Program-made: the position numbers and the translations under genes
From: Annulohypoxylon bovei var. microspora
Taxonomy: Eukaryota > Ascomycota > Sordariomycetes > Xylariales > Hypoxylaceae
Assembly (NCBI GenBank): GCA_022836615.1
Contig: MU405321.1
Location: 62,001 to 126,000, forward strand
Reading direction: 5' to 3'
Length of the DNA: 64,000 bases
Notes under the pieces: model-generated
The model's input: only the letters and a program-made list of their open reading frames with translations
Told to the model about the DNA's origin: nothing
Database searches by the model: none
Shown: positions 21,410-32,500 of the stretch, piece by piece
How the letters are laid out: every line of letters starts with the position of its first letter
How positions within the stretch are numbered: the first letter of the stretch is position 1

Positions 21410-22315
21410 AGAAAGTTAACCATGTAGTTGTGATCTTATTTGGGTATAATGGGTTACGAGTCTCCTATCAGACTGGGATCATCTCTTGGGTAATCCTCCT
21501 GATTCTTTCATATGTACTATGTCCTCAAATAGCACTTAATGAATGTAACATACCAAAGAAAAAGAAACAGTACTTAACTGGTAGTAAAAGTTTAGTTCAA
21601 AGAGTGCGGGTAGTATTTTCCCATCAATCTCTGTAGCACGCGCGACTTGATACTTAATGCAGTAACATGCGAGTCATGACGAACTGGGCACTTCACATAC
21701 GTTGCATTGCTGCAGTGCCACCACGGCTCTTATCATCGAGGTCAAGTCGCGTTTGACTGTACTTGATTGGTAAGAGAAACAGCTAAAGACAGAGATGAGA
21801 AGAGCAAACTTATATGCCATATATTTATCAATCAAAAAGTAGAATATTTAATTTGAGTATCATGAATTTTATAGAAAGATTGACGAGCATGAAGCTAAAA
21901 ATGATGTGAAAGGGTTAAGGTTGAGATTACGGGAAAGGGGGGGGGGAAGAGAGAAATGTTACCAGGCCCCACCAATGAACCAAGGCGTTGGGTCACATAC
22001 AGTGTAAGTCACAACTATACTGTATATACACTGTAAAAACGATAAGCTAGAAGGAACTCCGGTCAGCATTTAGCTATTGCATTGTGCATTGTTGCTTCGT
22101 GTCACGACTATCACTGGAAACAAAAACATTTCCTATAATTGTCCCCGAACACAAAGCCGGCATTTATAAGGAGTGAAGGCTTCTACGCTTCGTCACGCCG
22201 AAGTAGACTATAGGCCACCCCCATATGACGCGTTTAGATGTCATAGGAGCGGAAATGACCAAGTAGGACTTCAAGGAATTCATATTTAAAACAATCTCAC
22301 AAGCACCCCCTCACA
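21410..22315. other. intergenic region between alcohol oxidase and MFS gene
   Basis: No gene is seen. It has a G-run at about 21936-21946 and an imperfect inverted repeat around 21999-22037 (ACAGTGTA versus TACACTGT) that could form a small hairpin. Confidence 0.45.
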
Positions 22316-23960
22316 ATGACATTCAGCAACTCACTGAATGGGGATGGCAGCAACAAGGCCGACGATAGTGACCCCAAGCAGGCCTCCGCCTCCGCTAGCG
22401 AGATCACTCCGCTCTTGGCCGCATCTCCCGTAGCCACGACGGCCGACTCCAATGTCGCTTCGGCCATCGCGGGGGAGGGCGAGCCTCACTACCCGCTACT
22501 CCTAAAGCTCAATGACAAGCCGTTACCCAAGTTTCAGGTATTGCTGCTTTGCTACGCGCGGCTTATCGAACCCATTGCATTCTTCTCCATCTTCCCTTAT
22601 ATAAACCAGATGGTCCAGCAGAACGGGCAGCGTAAGTTCCCCGCTTCCTCCTATTTCCGAGACATGGCAATTAACTCGTTTGGCAGTGGACGAAGTAGAC
22701 GTAGGGTTCTACGCCGGGCTTATTGAGTCCACCTTCTCGCTGATCCAGATGCTGGTAATGATGTTCTGGGGCCGAGCAGCCGATCGCTGGGGCCGCAAGC
22801 CCGTTCTTGTGATCTCGCTAATCGGCCTTTCCATCTCCACCTCTCTCTTCGGCCTCTCGCGCACCATCTGGCAGATGACCGTGCTGCGCTCTCTAGCCGG
22901 CATCTTTGCCGGAACTATAGTCACGATCCGTACTATGATCTCCGAACACAGCACTCCGCGCACGCAAGCCCAGGCTTTCAGCTGGTTCGCGTTTAGCGGG
23001 AACGTAGGCATATTCTTGGGGCCTTTAATTGGAGGCGCCATTGCCGATCCCGCGCACCAGTATCCTTGGGCCTTTGGCGGCGTACCATTTTTCGAGGACT
23101 ATCCTTACATGCTGCCATCGATTGTCGTCGGGTTCATTGGCTTGACAGCCGCACTCACGAGCGCGTTGTTTATCGAGGAGACGCTGAAAAAAGACAAGCG
23201 AGGCAACCCTAACACCGCCGATAGCGAGGATAGTGAAGCAACAGCAGGCGCCCCTAGAGCCCCCCCAACCAGCATCTTAGACCTACTCAAGGCTCCGGGC
23301 GTCAAGATCGTACTCTACAACTACTCGCACGTCATGCTCCTCGGCTTCGCCTACACAGCCGTCGTCCCCGTATTCTGGTTTACCAATGTGAGGCTTGGAG
23401 GGTTCGGCTTCACCCCCTTACAGATATCTCTATTCATGGGTCTGACCGGTCTCTCTCAAGCCATATGGCTACTATTCATCTTCCCCCCTCTAACGAACCG
23501 CCTCGGTACCAACGGCGTGTTGCGAGCCGCTGGGACCGCGTACCCATTCTTCATGGCCATTATGCCGTTTATGAACTTGATTCTGTATCAAGGCACGCAT
23601 GCCTCGAACCTCACGTTCTGGATCCTTATGCCTATACTGATAGTGCTTGGATCGGGTGTCGCGATTGCTTTCACGGGAGTCCAGCTCGCGCTCAACGACG
23701 TCTCGCCCTCGCCAGATAATCTCGGCACGTTAAACGCAATGGCCTTAACGGTCGCGAGCGGTCTACGCGCTTTCTGCCCCGCGCTTTTCACCAGTTTGTT
23801 CGCCGTCAGCGTCAAAAACCAGCTCGTTTCGGGATATCTAGTCTGGCTTGTCCTGGTCATACTAGCCGCCGGTTTCACCGTTTCGACGCGGTTCTTACCG
23901 CCGACCAGCGAGAAGGGCTATGACCGCGAGGCAGCGGAGCTAGAACAAGAGGCTGAATGA
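22316..23960 (+). CDS. MFS transporter (ZIFL/YCR023C-like group)
   Basis: Two exons (22316-22631, 22687-23960) give 529 residues. A hydrophilic N-terminus with ITPLLA precedes PLPKFQVLLLCYARLIEPIAFFSIFPYINQMV, the typical helix 1 of this group. Motif A between helices 2 and 3 reads WGRAADRWGRKPVL, and motif C-like sequence is FSGNVGIFLGPLIGG. The central cytoplasmic loop is acidic (TADSEDSEATAG). Yeast YCR023C and plant zinc-induced facilitator-like carriers share this layout; members move organic compounds or ions by proton exchange. Substrate is unknown. A 55-base intron interrupts codon 106 and restores QLDEVDVGFYAG. Confidence 0.88.
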
Positions 23961-24304
23961 AGAAGAAAATTGAAATGGAAAGAGATTGGTTTTGGATAGA
24001 ATTGCACCGGCCACCGCATTACAAGGTGCTGGGATTCATCCAGGCCTCGAGATTAGCAGGTTTAGAGGACGGCAATGGCTTGGGAATGGTATGGGAATAT
24101 CTGGGGTTACGTTCACATTCTAGTGTCTAATAGAGTTAGATCTTGGACCACTAGACTTTAAAGCACTTTGATACTTATGTATTCAAACATGACTGTTACG
24201 ATCGTTAGGCACGGTCAATCGTGCTACGTATGGTATCTAGGTATTTATAGCCGCGTAACTTTGCTTTATGTATTTGATTTTTATGTGCTATTTTAAGTGC
24301 CCAC
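23961..24304. other. intergenic region between convergent MFS and SEN2 genes
   Basis: 3' flanks of both genes. Nothing else is seen. Confidence 0.45.
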
Positions 24305-25945
24305 TCAATCCCTATTTCGATTGCTGAGCCACCTCTTCACGATAAACTCCCGGACTCTATACCGCTTTAATATCTCTACCGCACCGAGATTCTCTTCAAA
24401 TGGAGGCGGTATGTCAACGTATGCCAGAACCAGAGTCTTCAACGCCGTGGCCTGCACTCGATTGATCGTATGGAGCCAGTGCCAAGATCTTTGAGGAGGT
24501 TGACGACCTTCGGCTTTCCACCAAGGATCCGTGTAGGCAGGTAAAACCATGACCGCGAACTCGGCGTGGGAGAAGACTGGTCCTCTGTTGTAGAGCATCC
24601 AGTCCACGCCGAACTTGATTCCAGGACGTGTCACCCATCCGAGAGAACGGAAGTGGTGGTATGCGGCATAATGCATGAGAAAAGGGTCATCCGGTTGAAG
24701 ATTTGTCTGTCTTGGGGGGATGTACGATGTCTGACGACAGAGCGTAAACAGGTCTGATGCAGTGAACGGTTCACTAGTTACTGGGTCTAGAACGGTCAAA
24801 GCCCCAAGAGCAAAGACAAGATAGAAGACTTCCTCGAGACATAGTTGAAGGTGCTCCTTGTCTACGAGTTGAGCGTTTGACCTAGAACTGGTCTGAGAGT
24901 TACCAGTGCTCTCAAGAGGCTCCGATAGACCGGGTTCTGTTAGCCGAGACACTGCAGATATTCCATTTGCCAGACTGCCGTCTACATTTCCATTTGATTG
25001 GGCACCGTGATGGGGACTTGGTGGATCGGACAATTTGTAGGTTGCAGACTCAACATTAGGTGAGAACCGCACAGACTTACGTCTTTTAGAGGCATCCGTC
25101 GGAGTGCGTGGGCGGGATGGATATCCATTCATTTCTAGCGATACCGTCATAGCGTTTTCTTCAGTTGAATGTACCTCGGCAGCAGTCCTCACTTCTCCAG
25201 TGTTTGATGGTAATGCGGTGCCATTCAAAGCTGGCCCATCGATGGTTCCATTAACGTCATGTAAGCCATTCGTGATAGAGTCCTGAGCCGGAATTCCAAT
25301 CACTGGGCCGCTAGAAAACATGGGCTTTATGTCGTCTTGAGAATTCGGAAGAGCCAATAGTTCCATGGGACCTACCGGAGCAACCCACGCTTCCTGGAGT
25401 CTGATCCGTTCGATTGCTTCTTGTTCCTTCCTGGCGCGGTCCCATTTCATCATCTTGCGCTCTTCTCGTCTCTGGGTGGTGACATTTTCAGCGACGCGGC
25501 CTCCATGTTCACCTCCTCGGGCCTGTTCTCGCTTGAACCAGTTTGGCTCACTTCGGCTGTAGTTACCTTTCCCGAAGAATCCTTGCTCCCATAATGCTCT
25601 TATCGACTTGGGATCCTTGATCTGAACTGAACGAGTCTCCGGGGACCAGATGCCCTGATGGATCACCGCGGGTTCAACTGGCGGCGGGGAGACTATCTGG
25701 CTCAGCCAAGCGTAGACGACATGAAATAGAGAAATTGGGTTATTCGGATAGAAATTTGGCAGTGGAAATGTGCGGATTGGGGCAGGTAGGGTATATATCT
25801 GGTGAAACGGAATTCTTTTGGGGGTAGGAAGACGATGGTTATTAGTCTTCACTTCTTTCACTTGAGATGTGTTTGATTCTACAGAAGCGGCGACACCATC
25901 ATGTAGGTTCGAGGTGACGGACACGGTATTGAGTGTGTCTGCCAT
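24305..25945 (-). CDS. SEN2: tRNA-splicing endonuclease subunit Sen2
   Basis: Single exon, 546 residues. The N-terminal domain (PLPNFYPNNPISLFHVVYAWL, ALWEQGFFGKGNYSRSEPNW) and the C-terminal nuclease domain are both typical of fungal Sen2. The catalytic triad can be placed at Tyr452 (LYNRGP), His460 (FSHAEFAV) and Lys503 (LKTLVL). Between them lies a long low-complexity insert (about 190-350). Sen2 cleaves the 5' splice site of pre-tRNA introns within the Sen2-Sen15-Sen34-Sen54 complex. Two intron-bearing tRNA genes in this same window are natural substrates of the enzyme. The gene is divergent from the ceramide glucosyltransferase gene. Confidence 0.93.
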   Translation of the reverse strand: MADTLNTVSVTSNLHDGVAASVESNTSQVKEVKTNNHRLPTPKRIPFHQIYTLPAPIRTFPLPNFYPNNPISLFHVVYAWLSQIVSPPPVEPAVIHQGIWSPETRSVQIKDPKSIRALWEQGFFGKGNYSRSEPNWFKREQARGGEHGGRVAENVTTQRREERKMMKWDRARKEQEAIERIRLQEAWVAPVGPMELLALPNSQDDIKPMFSSGPVIGIPAQDSITNGLHDVNGTIDGPALNGTALPSNTGEVRTAAEVHSTEENAMTVSLEMNGYPSRPRTPTDASKRRKSVRFSPNVESATYKLSDPPSPHHGAQSNGNVDGSLANGISAVSRLTEPGLSEPLESTGNSQTSSRSNAQLVDKEHLQLCLEEVFYLVFALGALTVLDPVTSEPFTASDLFTLCRQTSYIPPRQTNLQPDDPFLMHYAAYHHFRSLGWVTRPGIKFGVDWMLYNRGPVFSHAEFAVMVLPAYTDPWWKAEGRQPPQRSWHWLHTINRVQATALKTLVLAYVDIPPPFEENLGAVEILKRYRVREFIVKRWLSNRNRD

Positions 25946-26964
25946 GGCTGTCGTTCATCATGTCGGCCTACTTTGCGACTGTTAGTCAAGTGTTGTCTAT
26001 CTCATAGCCTCTTAGGTCATATGAAAAAAGACTTAAGTGAGGGGACAGAAAAAAAGAGAAAATATGGAAAATTTTGCATAAATATAAATAATAATAATAA
26101 TAAATGATGATTAAATCGCTCAGATACCGTTGTAGTCTATATTTGGGCACTCATCGAGACTTTGACATCTCTAAGCTCCGAAATAACAAAGTTGTCATCA
26201 CCGCGACTAAATACAAAAGAGTCCCGTCTCATATTGGAGACTCATAGATGACTATATTGGACGGACTATTGTACCGCCTAAATAGAAAAGAGAGGAAACA
26301 ACTTACATGATTATGAATTCCACCTATTCAGTTAAGTGGTGCCATTCAGTACTCGTCAAGTTACCTCGACTAAACTTTTCCTTTGTAGAAGAAGAAAATG
26401 AGACTATTGCGACAATTGGGAAAAATTGAGAATCAAGGTCAAAAAGATTTGATAGCAACAATTCAGAAAAGTGAATGAATGGAAATAATGGACCTCGTTT
26501 AATTGGATTCTCGGCCCGAAATGATCCGCCTATCCGTGTGCATTGAAAGAAAGAAAGAACGATCCTAGCTATGTCATCAGCGATGATCAGCTACAATTTG
26601 TTAATTTTTCATTAGCGGGTCTCTCGATAGTTGTACTACATGAGGTCTTGCTTAAACTAAAATCGATAATGCCATGTGGACCGCACCGCTCCCGATGTAG
26701 GATTTATACATTTGGCAACCAACCAGCCAACGCAACAACGCTTCACAAATGATCGTCATTAGCTCTTATCACGGAATGCCTGGAAATAATAGTGGTCTCT
26801 GAAGATGAGGATTTTCTTCATTCTATCCTACGGCTTGTCTCTCCTTGCGCTCAGCTAAAGATTCTTAATTCTGTTGTAGAGCATCCATTCGCTTTATTAA
26901 CTTCGTCTTTCCTCCGAATGTTCTGCTAGTAGCTAGATGCATTGTTTTGTCCTGTCATGTTCCA
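25946..26964. promoter_or_regulatory. divergent promoter region, SEN2 / ceramide glucosyltransferase
   Basis: About 1 kb between divergent starts. It includes a (TAA)n microsatellite at about 26086-26105 and AT-rich DNA. No gene is seen. Confidence 0.5.
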
Positions 26965-28656
26965 ATGTCCTTTTCTATAATTGAGGTTCTAGGTGTCGTC
27001 GGCATCCTATGGGGCTTCTTCGTCATTCTAGTGCAAGCTATTGGAAGTTACAAGATGTGAGCTCTCTTATGCCTCTATTCCATCTACACCGACTCTCCTA
27101 ACTAGAACCTCAACAGCTTCCACTACTACTCATCAGTCCCAGCTGAACCAGTCTCGCCTTCCTTACCAAAGGATGATGTGCCTCATGTAACCATCATCCG
27201 ACCTGCCAAAGGCCTCGAGCCCGGCTTATACGAATGCCTCGCCTCCGTCTTCCACCAATCCTACCCGAAAGACAAGTTGACCATCTATTTCTGCGTATCG
27301 TCAAAAGAAGATGCTGCTTATCCGATCATCCGAAAACTGCTAGATAACCATCCCGACTTCGACGCTAAGGTCTTCGTCGAAGCTGAAGATCCGTATCTCC
27401 ACGGCGAAGATGGCCATGTAGACAACGTTGGTCCAAACCCCAAGATTCGAAATCTGAGCAGGGCGTATAGGGAAGCTAAAGGAGATATAATATGGCCGCT
27501 GGACTGCAATGTTTGGATCGCGAGGGACGTGGCCGGTCGTATGGTCGACAAGCTCTGTGGGTATCGACCAAACGGCAAGCAAGCGAAGCCCTTCAAGTTT
27601 GTACACCAGCTCCCTCTAGTTGTGGACACCGTTACCTCCATGAGTAGCTCGAATGCCGAAGGACAGACTCTTCTATCCGGATCTTCAGTGACCGGTGGAT
27701 CTGATGCAGAATCAAACATCGACGTCCCTACCTCTATCCTATCCAGGTCATTAGCCCACGGTGGAGGCAGACTCGAGGAGATGTTCATGGCCACCACTCA
27801 TGCTAAATTTTACAGCGCTATAAACACTGTTGGCGTCGCCCCCTGCATTGTAGGGAAGAGCAACATGTTCCGTAAATCGCACCTTGACCAAGTAACCGAC
27901 CCAGCCCAAAACCCGATTCTGACGGGCAGAGCCGCAACTCTACCCAAAGGCCTGGACCATTTCTCACTATTTATGTGCGAGGACCATGTCATTGGTGACC
28001 TCCTCTGGCGGTCCGATCTGCCGGGCTTTGCGAATCACGGGCTAGTTTGGGGCGACTTGGCCATCCAACCCATCGCAGGGATGTCGGTGCCTGCATACGT
28101 CGCGCGCAGGGTGCGATGGCTGCGAGCTAGGAAATGGACCGTATTGTCCGCCACGCTAGTCGAACACGGCGTCGAGAGCCTTGTATGCTGCTTCTACGTG
28201 TCCTTCGGGCTCACCACCGTCTCCTGGTTTCACCAAAATCTTGGCATCCCACAAACCTGGCGCGCTCTGTGCTATTTTTGGCTCGCCGGCGTCGCGACTT
28301 GGATGGTTGTCGACCGCGTCGTATTTAAGAAGCTGCACGCCGGACAGGGTATACACGTGGACGAACATACGCCAACTTTTGCGCGCGGTACTAGTCATGG
28401 CGGAGCAGAGAAGCGCCGATTCGGCGAGTGGTTCCTCGCCTGGTTGGGACGAGAGGTCTTGGCTTTACCTATCTGGACCTGGGCCGTATTTCTCGGTGCT
28501 ACCGTGAATTGGAGGGGGAAGCGATTTCGGGTTCGCTCAGATATGACCGTCGTCGCCATAGATGCCGAGGACGAGGAGGAACAAGGTCTTTTGGACCAGG
28601 ATGGACATAGTGACGGTCGTACATCGACGTCAAGTACGAGGGGCAAGATAGACTAG
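26965..28656 (+). CDS. ceramide glucosyltransferase (GT21)
   Basis: Two exons, 26965-27056 and 27117-28656, give 543 residues. Exon 1 supplies the N-terminal membrane anchor (GVVGILWGFFVILVQAIG), and the splice creates SYKIFHYYSS, as in the family. The catalytic core has HVTIIRPAKGLEP, NPKIRNLSRAY, the acidic motif DCNVW (Asp160), CEDHVIGD (Asp320) and the Q/RxxRW signature RRVRW (361-365). The C-terminus has two or three hydrophobic segments. The enzyme transfers glucose from UDP-glucose to ceramide in Golgi/ER membranes, making glucosylceramide, a sphingolipid important for fungal polar growth. A fungal-type low-complexity insert occurs at about 203-241. The internal GTG at 27178 is not the start. 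Confidence 0.93.
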
Positions 28657-29568
28657 ACCTATGATACCCCAGCATGAGCTATAGTAATTTATAATTTATT
28701 CCATCCGACTACGGAGGTAGTGTGAGCTTACTATGTATGGTCTTCCCCTGGTAAGGCTTCCCTAGCCCAGGTGTCTGTGCCTGAAGATCTCGTAATAAGG
28801 GGAATACCTATAGGTGTAACCAGCACGACAATTGGCTCTCTTATTCTCCGTGACAAGTCAACTATCATCTACTCGCTCGAATTTTTTGAAAATGGTATTA
28901 TGAAGTTTTAAAATGTGTGAATCTATTGAAAATCATAAATAAGTTAAAACATCCATCCCTATTTGGTATATCCATCTCGTATGCTGCCGCGTCCTATCTA
29001 TATGAGCAAAGTAGAATAGTAAAGGTATTTCGCATTCAGATCCATTCGCATGGCATCCCGTCAAACCCGTCAACACGGGCCAAGATTGATTTGAATAATG
29101 CAACGCTTACACGAACAAAAATAGTAGTGATACAGCCTGCCGACTTCCAATTCGATGGGCCAGGTAATACTCCCCAGCCAGCGAATAATTGCGGGTATGA
29201 TATATGTTAGATATGTTCCCGATTCCAGCAGATCCCATGTCATCATATCCTATTCTTTTTACCCTGGTATTTCCTTAAGCCCAATATGACTAGGAAAGGC
29301 TAAATGGTGGTTGGGTATCGACTTTAAACTTGGAACAGGGGGAAAAAAGAGAAGAGAAAAGAGATACTACGCTAAGGTAGTTGTAAAAACGAGAGTCAGG
29401 GGGTGTATCCAACTGACGATGGGAAATGTGTTGAACATGTGAACGTGTGTATCTTTCTCCCGGTATCCAGCCACTATGCTCGACAAAATAATCCGTGAGT
29501 GCAAACAGGTTTAAAAAAACGTAGGTAGGACGAGTAGGATGCGGTAGCAAACGTCAGCGTAGCAATCA
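28657..29568. other. intergenic region between convergent genes
   Basis: No gene is seen. It contains the 3' flanks of the ceramide glucosyltransferase gene and of the large Sel1-repeat gene. Confidence 0.45.
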
Positions 29569-32500
29569 TCATAGTCCCATCATCTCATTCTGACCAAGGA
29601 ATGTTCTGGCCAACTCGTCTCCGCCACGTTCGGCCTCCTTCATCCAATGGATGGCGACACACATCAAAGTCGGGTCGCTCCGAACGTCGCCATCCATGCC
29701 CGCATCTTGCATGCCTGAAGATGTCGGTCCTGCCGCACCTAGATTGCTTCGGCTCCGGTCGGGCGTATGGCGTATGCCACTTCCGGATCTTGGGCCGAAT
29801 TTCTCCATGACGGCCTGCTTAAATACATCCCGTGGTTTGGACAGAGGTAGCGTGCTCCTCTCGACCAACTCGGGGTTGCTGAGGTTAAAGAGCCCCAGCT
29901 CTCGTTGCGCCGTCGCATTTCCCTCCTTCGCCGCGATCGTCCACATCTTCGCCGCGTCACGAAGCGAATGGATCGGCTTCGGGCGTAGCATCTCCGGTGT
30001 TTCATCCCCACCGGCAGGACGCTTTCTCGAAGGTGTATAATAGTTCAAGGTCTCGTCTGCAACCTCGACCATTGTCGTGATGACATCTTGCTTGAGCGAA
30101 AGTGCCACTACCACGATGTCCCAAAACGCCTTATTCAGACTATTATCCAAGGTGGAAGGAGAAACGAAAGAGTTGATGAATTGAAGATCACGAAATAGCG
30201 TCTTCGGTCGAATGCCCGCGTCTTTGAATAATGATCGGAGCACTTTCGCAATCGCGTCCGTATTAGCTGCTTCCTTGACGGAAATGATAGAGCGAGCATC
30301 TGCATTTTTGTTCGAGCGAGGCTGAAAAGAAAACAGATACGACTGGAACGGCTGGGCGCGTCGCTCTCTAGGGCTCTCAGCACTAGGCTCGTTCATATCA
30401 ACTTTATCAGGCACGCCGGCGTCCTCGTCAATAGACGCGGACTGGTGCCTCGAGGTCCACCGCGAGCGGCGCCCTCCGCTAGACAGGGAAGCGGCTATAA
30501 GATGCTCTAATTCGAGGAGAGCGTTGAGTTTGGTATATGGATTTGGATGGACGGCAAACATTCCCAGGAGTCTTTGGTATGCCTTCGCGTAAGGGAAATC
30601 TGGCGTGTCCCTCTTCTTCGAAGATTTCCCGCGAGCTGACATCGTATCACTCGTAGCGGAGCTGTCATTGCCTGGCCCACAAGCACTATCAGGCCTCTCC
30701 GGGCCCAGATCTGCCCTGTTCGCCTCTCCTGCTTGTCGAAGGTTACCGAAACTCTTCCTCTTCTCAATTACTCTCTGCTTAGAACTCTTACTCATACGAT
30801 CCCTCTTTCCCGAAGGTCGCCGTGTCTTTCGTTCCTCGGCGTCTCGGCGCTCAATGCATTCTTGACCGAGACCACCAAACCAACCGTCTGTCTCAGAGCC
30901 GGATGAAAACACAAGACTACCAAGCTCGGAGAGTAACAGACTAGTGAGGGTTTGGCGAAGTTCGGAGAGGAAGCGCTGTTTCCCTTCGGATAGACGGCGC
31001 AGGTGGACGGTTTCATTTGAGGATACCGACGCCCCAGACCGTGAAGCGGAATGGTGGGATGGCAACGGCTGATGGTTCGGATGCGACGACGAGAATGTAC
31101 TGGAAAGATTGGTGACGCTCGTCGTCGGTGATTGCGCACGTGAAGTTGCCGAGCTAACAGTTGACATCGTAGACTGGAAGGGAGACCAGAATGTGGATGT
31201 TGAATCGATGGCATGGATTGGAGACGAGGCCCCGAAATAGTCGTGCGAATCAAAGGTATCAGACAACGCAGTGCTTGCTCGCGAGAAACTGTACCGGTGG
31301 TGGGAGTCGAGGGATACCTGACTGGTGTTGAATGTAGACATGTTTCTCAGATCTCGAGTCATCGAGCCCGGACGACGCGTGGGAGAGGTATATCGCCTGT
31401 CATGTTCGCTGCTTATTATGCTAGCAGCATCGTCGCCCCATACGCTTTCTCTGTCTCGGCCGCCACTCCGGGGACCTTCGAATACTTTGCGATCCCGGGA
31501 AAATAGCTCACTAGACCACAGCACAGGACCATCTACAATGTTCTCGCCGACCAGCTTAGTTACGCAGCTGTCGACCTCGCAGCAGAAACGATGCATACGT
31601 TCCTCCCCTTGACACATGTTCTGGATGCCAAGCTGTTCGAGCCACTTGCTAGTTATGTCGGCCTGGGCATCGCTGAGCTTATTCGGTCCTCCCTGGTCCT
31701 CAGTAGCAGCCAACAAATCCAACATCTGAGATTCATTCCGATAGATATATGCGGCAGCTGGCCCTCGAGCCAGCTGGGCTCGGTTGCGTTGAAACGTGCC
31801 CCATTTTCTCGGTACGCCCATGATCTTAAGCGCACTGCAAATGTTCCGAGTCTGTTCATAAGGAGCTGAGTTATGAACGTCCGTCACGTACCACATCTTG
31901 TCCCTAAGCGCCTTCAGTCGTTTCATCATAGTCTCGATATGGCCTTCGTGGCGTTCTTGGCTTTGCTTCAACCATACCAACCAAGCATCGTATTCCTCGA
32001 TAGCCGAAGCAGAACGGCGAATAGAATCACGAGGGCCTCGGGAAAATATGTTCAGGAGCGTTGCAAACCCATTCTTACGTAGAGATGGAGACGCTAGAGC
32101 ATTCAATTGCTGTAAAGTCTTCCAATAGAGATGCGCCGCCACGAAATCAGACTGGATGCGCGATTGTGAAGAGGCGGCGGAGAGCATCTTGATTAGTACC
32201 GAAGACTCATGCTCACTTTCCGGCTCCTTACCTTCGGAGGCGAGGGAAGATTCGTCGGCGGCTCGCTTCGACTTCTGGTCTTCGCACCTGTTACGAAAAG
32301 GGTTATTGCTGCCCATCGTCCTCCCCGGCGTTATGATTTTGTTTTTAGATCGATATTTTTTTAGCCCGGAAGCCCTGTTGCTAAATGTGGTCTTAGTGCC
32401 ATGATCTTCAAGGCCCTGAGGGATTTCGAAATCTTCAACAAGTTTTAGGACCGAGTCTCGCAATTGATGATAGTTATTGTCAAGTTCAGGTTTCTCGTCA

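Noticed and set aside
28917..29210. 97-codon plus-strand frame downstream of ceramide glucosyltransferase
   Set aside because: Begins with a non-ATG codon in AT-rich 3' flank; no similarity recognised.
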